Source: DRPN01 sp964599235 (GTDB lineage: Bacteria; Bacteroidota; Bacteroidia; Bacteroidales; VadinHA17). Taken from it: a stretch of DNA of 64,000 bases. A program made the position numbers and the translations under genes. Below are positions 50,633 to 59,714 of the stretch, piece after piece. The notes under the pieces were generated by a model. The model saw only the letters and a program-made list of their open reading frames with translations. It was not told the origin of the DNA and ran no database searches. Each line of letters starts with the position of its first letter. Position 1 is the first letter of the stretch. The DNA is taken from the NCBI GenBank assembly GCA_964599235.1, contig CAZRDX010000016.1:10399-74398 (forward strand). Reading direction: 5' to 3'.

Positions 50633-52108
50633 ATGGAAAATCACGAAAAGATCCTGGAGAGTTGCATCGACACACCGCTGTTCCGGTTGATCTCGGAGGT
50701 AAGCGGAGATCTGAAGGTACCGGCCTATGTGGTGGGAGGGTTCGTGCGCGACTGTCTGCTGGGACGTGAGCATCCCGAACAGGACATCGACATCGTGGTG
50801 GTGGGGAAAGGCATCGAGGTGGCCCGCGAAACGGCACGTCGGTTGCGGCCCCGTCCCAGGGTAAGCGTCTTCCGCAACTTCGGCACGGCCATGTTCCGTT
50901 ACGGCGATACCGAGGTCGATTTCGTCGGGGCCCGGAAAGAATCCTATCGCCGCGACTCGCGCAAGCCCATCGTCGAGGACGGCACCCTGGAGGACGACCA
51001 GCGGCGGCGCGACTTCACCATCAACGCCCTGGCTGTGGCACTCCACCCCTCCGAGCGTGGGAGTTTCATCGACCCCTTTGAGGGGCTGAAGGATCTCCGG
51101 CGCCGCATCATCCGCACCCCGCTCGATCCCCTCATCACCTTCTCCGACGACCCGCTGCGCATGTTGCGGGCCATCCGCTTCGCCACGCAACTGCATTTCC
51201 GGATCGACCCCGTCACTTTCGAGGCCATCCGCCACAACCGTGAACGGATCCGCATTGTCAGCATGGAACGCATCACCACCGAGCTCAACAAGATCCTGAT
51301 GAGCCCCCGTCCCTCCATCGGTTTTCTGCTGCTCGACCGCAGCGGCCTCCTGGAGATCATCCTTCCCGAAATACATGCCCTCAAAGGGGTCGAGCAAAGA
51401 AAAGGCATGGCCCACAAGGATGTCTTCCTCCACACCATCCGGGTGGTGGACAACGTGGCCCGCAAGAGTGACAACCTCTGGCTGCGCTGGGCCGCCCTCC
51501 TCCACGACATCGCCAAACCTGTCACCAAAAAGTTCGTCGAAGGACAGGGCTGGACCTTCCACGGTCATGATTTCATCGGTTCGAAGATGGTGCCCCGCAT
51601 CTTCCGCCGTCTCAAGCTGCCCCTCAACGACAAGATGAAATATGTCCAGAAACTGGTGGCCCTCCATCTTCGTCCCATCGCCCTCACCACCAACGAGGTG
51701 ACCGACTCGGCCGTGCGGCGCCTCCTCTTCGAGGCCGGCGACGACATCGACGACCTGATGCTGCTGTGCGAGGCCGACATCACCTCCCGGAATGAAAGGA
51801 AAGTGCGGCAGCACCTGGAGAACTTCCGCCTGGTGCGGGAAAAACTGCGCACCATCGAAGAGAAGGACGCCATCCGCAATTTCCAGCCCCCGGTATCGGG
51901 CGAAGACATCATGATCACCTTCGACATCCCGCCCTCCCGCACCGTCGGTATCCTGAAAGATGCCATCAAGGAGGCGATCCTGGAGGGGACCATCCGCAAC
52001 GACCGCCGCGAGGCTTACCGCTACATGCTGGAGAAGGCCCGTGAGCTGGGCCTCGAACCCAAACGCGACCTGCTGGCCGACGAGGCGGAGCCTTCCTCAA
52101 AGCCGTAA
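50633..52108 (+). CDS. cca: CCA tRNA nucleotidyltransferase / poly(A) polymerase family with HD domain
   Basis: 491 residues from ATG 50633; the ATG at 50609 adds eight charged residues. Polymerase-beta nucleotidyltransferase motif GGFVRDCLLG and metal ligands DIDIVV, motif B RRRDFTINALAV, an RNA-binding helical domain, and an HD domain (HDIAKPVTKK, with FHGHDFIGS). CCA tails are not encoded in either tRNA gene of this window, which requires such an enzyme. It may also add poly(A) in some lineages, but the CCA role is more probable. Its end overlaps the convergent EEP gene by 12 bases. Confidence 0.9.
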   Translation: MENHEKILESCIDTPLFRLISEVSGDLKVPAYVVGGFVRDCLLGREHPEQDIDIVVVGKGIEVARETARRLRPRPRVSVFRNFGTAMFRYGDTEVDFVGARKESYRRDSRKPIVEDGTLEDDQRRRDFTINALAVALHPSERGSFIDPFEGLKDLRRRIIRTPLDPLITFSDDPLRMLRAIRFATQLHFRIDPVTFEAIRHNRERIRIVSMERITTELNKILMSPRPSIGFLLLDRSGLLEIILPEIHALKGVEQRKGMAHKDVFLHTIRVVDNVARKSDNLWLRWAALLHDIAKPVTKKFVEGQGWTFHGHDFIGSKMVPRIFRRLKLPLNDKMKYVQKLVALHLRPIALTTNEVTDSAVRRLLFEAGDDIDDLMLLCEADITSRNERKVRQHLENFRLVREKLRTIEEKDAIRNFQPPVSGEDIMITFDIPPSRTVGILKDAIKEAILEGTIRNDRREAYRYMLEKARELGLEPKRDLLADEAEPSSKP

Positions 52109-53104
52109 CCACAGCAACACCGGCAGATGATCACTGAAGCCGCCCAGGTAAACAGGACCGGCATAAGTGCGCCAGGGGCGTTCCGGATGGGCGGGGTCGA
52201 AGAGAAAAGAACGGCGCATCACCCGGCAGGCCTCCACATGTCCGACCAATGCCCTTCCCACAAGAAAATGATCGAACCACCACCAGCGGCCGTCGTACAG
52301 GATCGTGCCTTCGTTCTTTTTCCCGGTGCTGCCGCACACGGCCACGAGGGGACGGGAGCGTGAAGGGTCGGTGAGGCGCCGCACGGCCGCATCGCCGGCT
52401 TCTTCGTTGAGGTCGCCCATCACGACGGTGTTCTCATCGGGGAGGGTGTCGAGGGCGGCGGCCAGCACCGCCGCCGCGGCCAGCCGCCGCGGCTCACTGG
52501 CCATCACCCCTCCGTAACGTGAAGGCCAGTGACAGACGAACAACGACAGCGTATCCCGCCGCACCACCACACGCACCCAGAGGATGTCGCGCGTGCGGAA
52601 GGAGGTGTCGCCGGCCATATACACCGGCAAGGCCCGCCAGGCCAGCACCTCCACACGCCGGGGATCGTACAGCAGGGCTACATCGATGCCCCGGCGGTCG
52701 GGCGAGTCGGCATGCACAGCCCGGTAGCCGAAATAAGCAAAAGGAGTCTCACGCAACAGATAATGCAGCACCTCCCCGTTCTCCACCTCTGCCAGGCCGA
52801 TGAGCGGCGGCGGTGCCAGGCCGCCGCCCTCCTCCCCCGCCGCCAGGAAAAGCTTGTAAAGATGCCCGGCCTTCGTGCGGAAACGCCCGAACGTCCAGTG
52901 CTTCTCCCCCGACGGTGTGAAAGCATCATCCAGGGTCAGGGGATCATCCCGCGTATCAAAGAAATTCTCCGTATTGTAAAAGAGGATGCTCACACGCTCC
53001 TGGGCCGCCCCGCCAGAAAAAGACAGAAAAAGGAGGAGCACGGCCAGGAAAGGAAAAGCCCGGAACCCATGGTCTTCACCGTACCGTGGTATCAGCCCTT
53101 TCAT
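52097..53104 (-). CDS. Exported endonuclease/exonuclease/phosphatase (EEP) family protein
   Basis: 335 residues from ATG 53104; earlier in-frame ATGs lie in the preceding gene. A hydrophobic signal (about 16-35, ending SGGAAQ) predicts export. EEP motifs: FYNTENFFD with Asn and Glu metal ligands, RRGIDVALLYDP, FVCHWPSRYGG with His, VMGDLNEE with Asp-x-Asn, and SDHLPVLL with the final Asp-His pair. It cleaves a phosphodiester or phosphomonoester in the periplasm or outside, perhaps for nucleic acid or phosphate scavenging. It overlaps the beta-helix lipoprotein gene by 29 bases. Confidence 0.85.
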   Translation of the reverse strand: MKGLIPRYGEDHGFRAFPFLAVLLLFLSFSGGAAQERVSILFYNTENFFDTRDDPLTLDDAFTPSGEKHWTFGRFRTKAGHLYKLFLAAGEEGGGLAPPPLIGLAEVENGEVLHYLLRETPFAYFGYRAVHADSPDRRGIDVALLYDPRRVEVLAWRALPVYMAGDTSFRTRDILWVRVVVRRDTLSLFVCHWPSRYGGVMASEPRRLAAAAVLAAALDTLPDENTVVMGDLNEEAGDAAVRRLTDPSRSRPLVAVCGSTGKKNEGTILYDGRWWWFDHFLVGRALVGHVEACRVMRRSFLFDPAHPERPWRTYAGPVYLGGFSDHLPVLLWLRL

Positions 53105-54497
53105 AGGCACCCAGATCGGGATGACCGTCGGCCAGCCTGTCACGGTCTTCCATATCCCTGGGCACCAGCAGCGCCGGATCCCATGCGCCGCGGTCGGCAG
53201 CAAAAGCAAGCGAATCCAAATGGTAATCGTTCTCCCACACCGACACGAAACCGGGATTATGGTTCAGGAAGACCGTGTGATAGCGGACCGTATCGTTCAC
53301 AACATCCTTTTTCCTCAGCAAGACATGGTCAAGAAGAAAAGGGAGGGTATCCCCTTGCATCAGGGCGACGGCCACGAACTCATCCTCTTTGTCGCCGTAG
53401 ATGATGCTGTTGTAGAACGCCGCCTGCACCAGCGTACCCGTGAAGATGGCGGTATCGTTGAGGATGTAGTGGTCGCTCAACACCACCGAGGGGGTGGAGC
53501 GTGGCGACCAGCTCCAGTAGTTGGCCAGTGTACAGTGGATAAAACGGTAATCCCCGCCGGTGGTGAGGCTGAGGAGATATGAGCCACAGTCATCCACCAG
53601 GCAGTTGGCCGCGTCGATGGTGGCTCCCACGCTGGAGATACCCGCCCAGGTCATGTGTTCAATGACCGTATTGGTGATACGCAGGTCGGGCGGCGGGTCC
53701 TCGGCATAAAAGTTCCCCAGATGAACACCGTAGACGGCATTCCGGATGATGGCATGGTCGATGCGGTTGTTGCTGCTGCCGTTGAGGAAGTAGATGCCGC
53801 TCCACTGACCGGGGATATCGTCGTACATCGCTTCCAGGCGGTCGCCGGTGAAGATCACCGGCTCGTCGACCGTACCCTCTATCCGGAGGGTGCCGGCAAC
53901 ATAGAAGGTGGAGCCGAAATGGTTGTGCACGATCACCCCCGGGGCGACGGTCAGCACCGCGCCGGTATCCACCATGATCGAATGTACGATGAGATAGGGT
54001 TTGTCCGCCTCCCACCGCTGGGTGCCGATGATCCTCCCGTCGAAGAGATGAACATCCTGACCCCAGGCCACCAGGTCGACGTCGGCCACCCGCCCGCCGG
54101 TGATGAAAAGCACCGAGTCGTGCACCAGCAGAGGCAGGCTGCCTCCCAGGGGATCGATGGTCACTTCGACGAAAAGATAGAGACTGTCATGCGGCAGGAT
54201 CTCCACATCCCGCACCACCGGACCAGACGCCCCGTCCACGTTGATGCGGAAAGGCGAAGAGGCTCCGCCGGCCAGCCGCACCTCGTCGATCCGCACCGTC
54301 TTCGTATGGGGATTGTAGACACGGAACGAGCGGGTGGTCGAACCGATCGTGGTGAAAACGGTATCGAAATAAAGAGTGTCGAGCGAAAAAAGCAATTCCG
54401 CCTCCTCACCCGTAAGATATTTCTCCCTCTGGCATCCGGCCGCCACCCCCCACAACAGGAGCAGTGTCAGAAGCCAGCCGGCAAGCCGGTGCATCAT
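53076..54497 (-). CDS. Lipoprotein with right-handed beta-helix region
   Basis: 473 residues from the ATG at 54497 (a second ATG follows directly). Lipobox VAAGC (Cys22). Residues about 45-150 look like an Ig/ASH-type beta domain (FRVYNPHTKTVRIDEVRL). From about 185 onward short strands with repeated Ile/Asn ladders (SNNRIDHAIIRNAVYGVHLG, LRITNTVIEHMTWAGI) predict a right-handed parallel beta-helix similar to pectate-lyase-like and copper-binding NosD-type folds. I cannot identify catalytic residues, so it may bind rather than cut polysaccharide. It overlaps the EEP gene. Confidence 0.68.
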   Translation of the reverse strand: MMHRLAGWLLTLLLLWGVAAGCQREKYLTGEEAELLFSLDTLYFDTVFTTIGSTTRSFRVYNPHTKTVRIDEVRLAGGASSPFRINVDGASGPVVRDVEILPHDSLYLFVEVTIDPLGGSLPLLVHDSVLFITGGRVADVDLVAWGQDVHLFDGRIIGTQRWEADKPYLIVHSIMVDTGAVLTVAPGVIVHNHFGSTFYVAGTLRIEGTVDEPVIFTGDRLEAMYDDIPGQWSGIYFLNGSSNNRIDHAIIRNAVYGVHLGNFYAEDPPPDLRITNTVIEHMTWAGISSVGATIDAANCLVDDCGSYLLSLTTGGDYRFIHCTLANYWSWSPRSTPSVVLSDHYILNDTAIFTGTLVQAAFYNSIIYGDKEDEFVAVALMQGDTLPFLLDHVLLRKKDVVNDTVRYHTVFLNHNPGFVSVWENDYHLDSLAFAADRGAWDPALLVPRDMEDRDRLADGHPDLGAYERADTTVR

Positions 54498-54747
54498 TTC
54501 TCTTTTCACAACATAAAAATAACACGCTTCCTCATAAGATATTGCCCCGCGGTGCTTTTTCCTCACCGCCCGTTCCACAGGAGTTCCCGGACAACCGAAA
54601 CACAAACTTTGAGAAAGCTTCTACACAACCCGCTCAATTAAACAATTACATTTTTCTATCTATCAATATTATATAATATATCATCTACGTAGTTAACTAC
54701 GTAGCTACCTACGTAGCACACTCGTTCTACCAATATAACTCCCTGTA
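54498..54747. other. 250-base AT-rich intergenic region with palindromic iterons
   Basis: It separates two minus-strand genes. AT-rich stretches (TATATTATATAATATT on the minus strand) and the iteron listed separately lie in its right half. TATTTTTA at 54516-54523 on the minus strand is a near-consensus -7 box before the beta-helix lipoprotein gene. No gene is supported. Confidence 0.5.
54685..54716. repeat. Three CTACGTAG palindromes with exact 12-base period
   Basis: CTACGTAG occurs at 54685-54692, 54697-54704 and 54709-54716, separated by TTAA and CTAC. Each unit is its own reverse complement, and the first two plus TTAA form a perfect 20-base palindrome. Period 12 places each on a nearby face of the helix. 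It lies 30 bases after the GT2 stop and about 190 bases before the beta-helix lipoprotein start. It could be an operator, a DNA-binding protein array, or a hairpin at the GT2 3' end. Confidence 0.85.
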
Positions 54748-55833
54748 TCAATGACTGTTACCGTTCTGTTGTATTGCAGGGCCGTGAAGAGGTTGACCGG
54801 AAGGTTGCAGAAGGGAGCTATCGCGCAGGGAGGAGAAGGTCTTTTCGCCGTAGAGGAAAAAGCGGGCGGGCAGGAGACGGGGATAGAGTCCGTGAAGCTG
54901 TACGGGGCGGTCGTGGGGAACGTTTTTTCTTTTTTCACGCAGCTCACCCAGGGCACGCCAGAAAGCGAAGTGGGCCTTCCAGACGGCCAGGTGGTGGCGC
55001 CACTCACCGGAAAGAAGGAACTTGAGGGCAGCCAGTCCGTCGAGGAGAAGACGGGCGGCAAGCACCCGGATCAGGCGGCGGGAAGGCAGGTTCTTGTACA
55101 GGAGGAACAGGTTGTTGCGGAAGTTGAGATAGGTTTTATGCGGGCTGGCCTCGCTGAGAGTGGCTCCGCCCAGGTGCCACACCCTCGAGTCCGGCACGAC
55201 CCAGATCTCTTTCCCGCGCAGCTGCAGACGCCAGCAGAGGTCGATCTCCTCCATATGTGCGAAGAAAGCCTCATCGAGCCCGCCGGCATGGTACCAGTCG
55301 CGGGCCCGCACCATCAGGCAGGCACCGCTGGCCCAGAACACGGGCACCGGCGTGTCATACTGCCCACGGTCCTCCTCCAGCACATCGAAGATACGTCCCC
55401 GACAGAAAGGATAACCGTAACGGTCGAGGAACCCGCCCGAAGCACCGGCATACTCAAAACGCCCACGATGCTTAAAGTCAAGGATCTTGGGCATGCAGGC
55501 AGCCACCTCCGGCCGCGTCTCCATGAACTCCAGCAGCGGCTCCAGCCAACCCTCCCCCACCTCCACATCGGAGTTGAGCAAGATAAAATATTCCGCCTCC
55601 ACCTGCTTCAGGGCCCGGTTGTATCCCCCGGCAAAACCGTAGTTCCGTCCCAGCGCCAGACGCTGCACCCGCGGATGATGGCGCGCCAGCCACTCCAGCG
55701 AACCGTCTCCAGAACCGTTGTCCGCCACCACCAGTTCAACCTCACCGGAGGTACGCTCCTCCAAAAGCGGCACAAAACGCTCCAGCAACGACCTGCCGTT
55801 CCAGTTCAGGATCACCACCGCCACCTTCACCAT
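54748..55833 (-). CDS. Glycosyltransferase family 2 (rhamnosyltransferase-like)
   Basis: 361 residues, soluble. GT-A motifs: VAVVILNWNG, VVADNGSGDGS, donor/metal site LLNSDVEV, and acceptor motif AFFAHMEEIDLCWRL with the conserved Asp-Glu. Members add sugars to O-antigen or other surface glycans, including dTDP-rhamnose-dependent enzymes. Family members usually end soon after a GKKTFS-type sequence; here GEKTFSS is followed by about 25 extra residues of low similarity (ending QQNGNSH), which could be a frameshifted or extended tail. It follows the acyltransferase gene by 42 bases on the same strand. Confidence 0.87.
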   Translation of the reverse strand: MVKVAVVILNWNGRSLLERFVPLLEERTSGEVELVVADNGSGDGSLEWLARHHPRVQRLALGRNYGFAGGYNRALKQVEAEYFILLNSDVEVGEGWLEPLLEFMETRPEVAACMPKILDFKHRGRFEYAGASGGFLDRYGYPFCRGRIFDVLEEDRGQYDTPVPVFWASGACLMVRARDWYHAGGLDEAFFAHMEEIDLCWRLQLRGKEIWVVPDSRVWHLGGATLSEASPHKTYLNFRNNLFLLYKNLPSRRLIRVLAARLLLDGLAALKFLLSGEWRHHLAVWKAHFAFWRALGELREKRKNVPHDRPVQLHGLYPRLLPARFFLYGEKTFSSLRDSSLLQPSGQPLHGPAIQQNGNSH

Positions 55834-55875
55834 ATCATATCAGTATTTTATCATATACTTAATTATTTCACATTC

Positions 55876-56832
55876 CTACATACTCATTTCCGCATGCCCA
55901 CTGCTTTTACTGGATTTAAGACGTTCCGAAAAGACCACGTTCCGTCGTTTTCTGATCTCACCGGCATATTTCCAGCGCCGGTGGCTCCAGAGCCAGTATT
56001 CGGGAGCCTCCCTGATGAGTTCCTCAAGCATCTGCACATGCTTTTCCGTGATCGCATAGGGAGGTTCCTTCTGCGGATCGGGGCTGACCTCATGGATCTC
56101 TAGCCGGTAATGACCTCGCCGAACTTTCTTCATCATGAGGAAATAGACCGGATCGCCGAATTTACGGGCCAGTTTCTCGAGGCCCAGGTAAACTGCTGTC
56201 TCCTGGTTCAGGAAAAGGGTGACATATTCGCTCTCAAAAGGCAGCGGGGTCTGGTCGGTGATGAAATAGCTGAGGGTGGGTATTCCCCGGCGGTGGTAGG
56301 AAAGGATGGCACGGTACACCCTGTGTAGGGGCACCACTTCGTCGAGCCATCGCAGGCGTGCACGAGTGATCAGTTTTTCGATCACCTTATCTTTCAGTGG
56401 CTTATAGATCGCCATCACATAATAGGAAGTCTGTGCCACAAAAGCGTTGGCCCATTCCCAGTTACCGTAATGCCCTGCCCCCACCAGGGCATGTTTTCCT
56501 TCACGGCGCATCTTCTCAAAACGCTCCAGGTCGGAACGCCGTACCTCGACACGCCGCAGCAGTTCACGGGTGGGCATGTGGATCATCCTGATCTCCTCGA
56601 CGATGATGTCGCACAGATGCCGGTAGAAACGTCTCATCACTGCCCGGCGCCAGGTCCTGTCTTTTCCTGGAAAGGCGCGGCGAAGGTTCTCCTCCACCAC
56701 CCTCTTGCGGTACCCTGTGAGAAAATACAATACCGCAAAAAGAAGATCGGAAAAGAGGTACAGCAGGGGCGTAGGCAACCAGGCCAGGGTCCAGACCATC
56801 CCGTAGAGCAGGTAGGAGGGCAGTTTTTTCAT
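55876..56832 (-). CDS. Lipid A-type lauroyl/myristoyl acyltransferase (LpxL/HtrB family)
   Basis: 318 residues. An N-terminal TM helix (about 8-30) and the catalytic H-x4-E motif in AGHYGNWEWA define the family, which transfers secondary acyl chains to lipid A precursors at the inner membrane. IYKPLKDKVIEKLI and the R-rich substrate pocket around RRGIPTLSYFITDQTPL are as in Bacteroidota members, some of which produce penta-acyl lipid A. The stop overlaps the inositol monophosphatase gene start region on the same strand (ATGA), so both are likely one transcript. Confidence 0.88.
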   Translation of the reverse strand: MKKLPSYLLYGMVWTLAWLPTPLLYLFSDLLFAVLYFLTGYRKRVVEENLRRAFPGKDRTWRRAVMRRFYRHLCDIIVEEIRMIHMPTRELLRRVEVRRSDLERFEKMRREGKHALVGAGHYGNWEWANAFVAQTSYYVMAIYKPLKDKVIEKLITRARLRWLDEVVPLHRVYRAILSYHRRGIPTLSYFITDQTPLPFESEYVTLFLNQETAVYLGLEKLARKFGDPVYFLMMKKVRRGHYRLEIHEVSPDPQKEPPYAITEKHVQMLEELIREAPEYWLWSHRRWKYAGEIRKRRNVVFSERLKSSKSSGHAEMSM

Positions 56833-57626
56833 CCTCCCAGGTGGTTACGGATGATCTTCAACACCTCGTCGTAGACGTCCGGGGCGGCGGCGACGATCTC
56901 CCTTCCGAAAAGGTAGTTACGTCCGTCGCCGCGGAAGTCGGACACCCTGCCGCCGGCACGGCGGACGAGGAAGGCGCCGGCCGCCACATCCCAGGGGTTG
57001 AGGTTGTACTCATAAAAAGCATCGTAACGTCCACAGGCCACCCACGCCAGGTCGGTAGCTGCCGAGCCGAGACGCCGCACCCCCTGCGTCTCCACCATGA
57101 AACGCTTGAGCACCTCCATGTAAGGATCGAGACGGTCGAAATTGATAAAGGGAAAGCCGGTGGCCAGGAGCACCTCTTCCAGGCGGGCGGCCCGGCTCAC
57201 CCTGATCTCCAGGCCGTTAAGACGCGCGGGCACCTCCCTTCCCGCGGAGAAGAGCTCATCCATCATGATCTCGTACACCACTCCCAGCACCGTCTCCTCC
57301 CCCTCCTGCAGGGCGATGCTCACCGCAAAGGGCGGCGAACCGTGGATGAAGTTGGTGGTCCCGTCCAGAGGGTCGATGATCCAGGTATGATATTCCCGGC
57401 GCTGCTCGGTGGTGGCTTCCTCGGTAAGAAACCCGCTGCCGGGCAACACCTCCGAAAGGGCCTTCACCAGCCTTCTCTCCGACTCCTTGTCGACACGGGT
57501 CACATAGTCGTGCGTCCCCTTGGCCTCGACATCACCGCCGCCAAGGCCTTCCCGCTGGCGGCGAATGTAACCGCCCACCTCACGGGCGATCTCCTCCACC
57601 GCCGTCAACAGTTCCGTTTCCTTCAT
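56829..57626 (-). CDS. Inositol-monophosphatase-family phosphatase
   Basis: 265 residues. Metal and catalytic residues: Glu69/Glu70 in FLTEEATTE, Asp85 and Asp88 in IDPLDGTTNF, and a later WDVAAGAFLVRRAGG. The family (SuhB, CysQ, FBPase-like) hydrolyses inositol phosphates, 3'-phosphoadenosine phosphates or similar; SuhB-like activity is most likely by length. The 5' end overlaps ppk1 by 47 bases and the 3' end overlaps the acyltransferase gene start by 4 bases, so it is embedded in one transcription unit. Confidence 0.9.
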   Translation of the reverse strand: MKETELLTAVEEIAREVGGYIRRQREGLGGGDVEAKGTHDYVTRVDKESERRLVKALSEVLPGSGFLTEEATTEQRREYHTWIIDPLDGTTNFIHGSPPFAVSIALQEGEETVLGVVYEIMMDELFSAGREVPARLNGLEIRVSRAARLEEVLLATGFPFINFDRLDPYMEVLKRFMVETQGVRRLGSAATDLAWVACGRYDAFYEYNLNPWDVAAGAFLVRRAGGRVSDFRGDGRNYLFGREIVAAAPDVYDEVLKIIRNHLGG

Positions 57627-59706
57627 CTTTTTGAATGTTTTTTTCCTGTTCCTGATAACGTCTTTTCAATAGTTTGTACATCTCCATCTGTGCTTCGATA
57701 CGTCTTTTTCCCTGCTCACGGACATAAGGGTTGTCCAGTTGCGGGGTGATGATCCTTTTCTTCGTGTTGTCGCGCAGCTGCAGGTCGAGGATGTCGCGCA
57801 GCTCCTGCCGCAGTCGGGGGTCGAAGACCGGACAGAACACCTCCACGCGGTGGTCGAGGTTGCGGGTCATCCAGTCGGCCGAGCCGATATAATACTCTTC
57901 CTCGCCGCCGTTGCAGAAGACCATGAAACGGGAGTGTTCGAGATAGCGTCCCACGATGCTGTAGGCCTCGATGTTCTCGCTGTATCCCGGCTCGCCGGGG
58001 ATGAGCGAACAGATGCCCCGCACCAGCAGCGTGATCTTCACCCCCGCCTGACTGGCCTTGTACAGGCGCAGGATCATGTCCTGGTCGACGAGATTGTTGA
58101 GCTTGAGGATGATCCAGGCCTCACGGCCTTCCAGGGCGTTGCGTGTCTCGCGGTCGACCAGCGCGTAAAGCTTGCGTCGCATGTAGATGGGCGAAACGAT
58201 CAGATGACGGTACTGCACCGGCAGATAAGGGCTCTCAAAGAAACGGAACACATCCAGGATATCGGCCGTAAGCCCCTTGTGAGCCGTGAGCAGAATGATA
58301 TCCACATACACCTTTGCGGTCTCTTCGTTGAAATTGCCTGTGCTGATACCGGCCAGATAGGCAGGCTTGCCGTCACGCATCCGGGTGATCAGCAGCAGCT
58401 TGGCATGTACCTTCAGCCCCTGGATGCCGAAGATGACCTTCGCCCCGGCCTCCTGCAGTTTCTTGGACCAGTAGATGTTGGACGCCTCATTGAAACGGGC
58501 CTGCAGCTCCACCACCACCGTCACCGACTTGCCGTTGAGGCAGGCATTGATGAGGGTGTTCATCACCCGCGAATCATAGGCCAGACGGTAGACCGTCATC
58601 CTGATCTCGGTCACCGTGGGGTCGATGGCCGCCTCGCGCAGCACATCCAGAAAATGACTGAAAGGCTGGTACGGCGCATGGAGAAAAATGTCCTTCTTCT
58701 CTATGGTGTCGAGCAGGCTCACCTGTCTTTTCATGTCGGGATGTTGCAGGACAGGCATCCTGCGATACTCGAGCGAGCGCGGCCCGATGTTGGGAAATTT
58801 CTTGAAATCCCTGAAGTTATGATATTTGCCACCCGGGATGATGTTGTCCAGCACGTCGAGTTCCAGCTTCTGTTTGATGAAAGCGAACAGGTCGTTCGGC
58901 ATGGCCTGGTCGTACACCAGACGCACCGGCTGTCCTTTTTTGCGTTGACTGATGCCTTTGGCGATCTTTTCCAGAAAGCTCTTGGAGACATCGTTGTCGA
59001 TATCGAGCTCGGCATCGCGGGTGATCTTGATGGTATAGGCCTCAAAATCCGAAAAATGGAAGATCGAGAAAAGATCGGGCAGGCCCAGCCGGATCATGTC
59101 GTCGAGGAGGATGATGAACTTTTTCCGACCGATGGGCGGCAGGATGATGAAACGTCCGATCTCTTCGGCCGGCACCTCGATAAGGGCATACTGTTTGACC
59201 GGCCGGGGCACCTTGCCCGTGAGTTTCACCGCCAGGTAGATCGATTTGTCCCTGAGCTGCGGAAAAGGCCGTTCCTCATCGAGCATGATGGGAGTAAGCA
59301 CCGGAAGGATCTCATCGTGGAACAGGGTATGTGCATATTCCCTGTGCTCCTCGGGGAGGGTGTTCTCATCCACGAGGTAGATGTTCCGGCGTTTCAGTTC
59401 GTCGATGATGCGGTAATAGGTGCGTTCGAACGTTTTCTGCTGTTCGAGCACGATCTCCTGGATCTGGCGCAGGATCTTGCGCGGGCTGCCCCCGATCATC
59501 TTCTTGGCCTTGATGTCGAGTTCGATCATTCTGCGCAGGGAAGCCACCCGCACCTTGAAGAACTCGTCGAGGTTGTCGGAGAAGATCCCCAGGAAACGCA
59601 GCCTTTCGACGAGCGGCACGGAAGGGTCGGCCGCCTCCTGCAACACCCGGTGGTTGAAGGAAAGCCAGCTGATCTCCCTGTTGACGATCCACTTCTCTTT
59701 GGCCAT
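57580..59706 (-). CDS. ppk1: Polyphosphate kinase 1
   Basis: 708 residues. It starts with the N-terminal helix pattern NREISWLSFNHRVLQEA, and has catalytic phospho-His in LKVHAKLLLITR, with the second active-site histidine region in the final third (YYIGSADWMTRNLDHRVEV). It makes polyphosphate from ATP reversibly and is membrane associated. The 3' end overlaps the inositol-monophosphatase gene by 47 bases, and a SixA-like gene follows upstream by 8 bases. PPK1 length is normal. Confidence 0.96.
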   Translation of the reverse strand: MAKEKWIVNREISWLSFNHRVLQEAADPSVPLVERLRFLGIFSDNLDEFFKVRVASLRRMIELDIKAKKMIGGSPRKILRQIQEIVLEQQKTFERTYYRIIDELKRRNIYLVDENTLPEEHREYAHTLFHDEILPVLTPIMLDEERPFPQLRDKSIYLAVKLTGKVPRPVKQYALIEVPAEEIGRFIILPPIGRKKFIILLDDMIRLGLPDLFSIFHFSDFEAYTIKITRDAELDIDNDVSKSFLEKIAKGISQRKKGQPVRLVYDQAMPNDLFAFIKQKLELDVLDNIIPGGKYHNFRDFKKFPNIGPRSLEYRRMPVLQHPDMKRQVSLLDTIEKKDIFLHAPYQPFSHFLDVLREAAIDPTVTEIRMTVYRLAYDSRVMNTLINACLNGKSVTVVVELQARFNEASNIYWSKKLQEAGAKVIFGIQGLKVHAKLLLITRMRDGKPAYLAGISTGNFNEETAKVYVDIILLTAHKGLTADILDVFRFFESPYLPVQYRHLIVSPIYMRRKLYALVDRETRNALEGREAWIILKLNNLVDQDMILRLYKASQAGVKITLLVRGICSLIPGEPGYSENIEAYSIVGRYLEHSRFMVFCNGGEEEYYIGSADWMTRNLDHRVEVFCPVFDPRLRQELRDILDLQLRDNTKKRIITPQLDNPYVREQGKRRIEAQMEMYKLLKRRYQEQEKNIQKDEGNGTVDGGGGDRP

Positions 59707-59714
59707 CGTTACAT

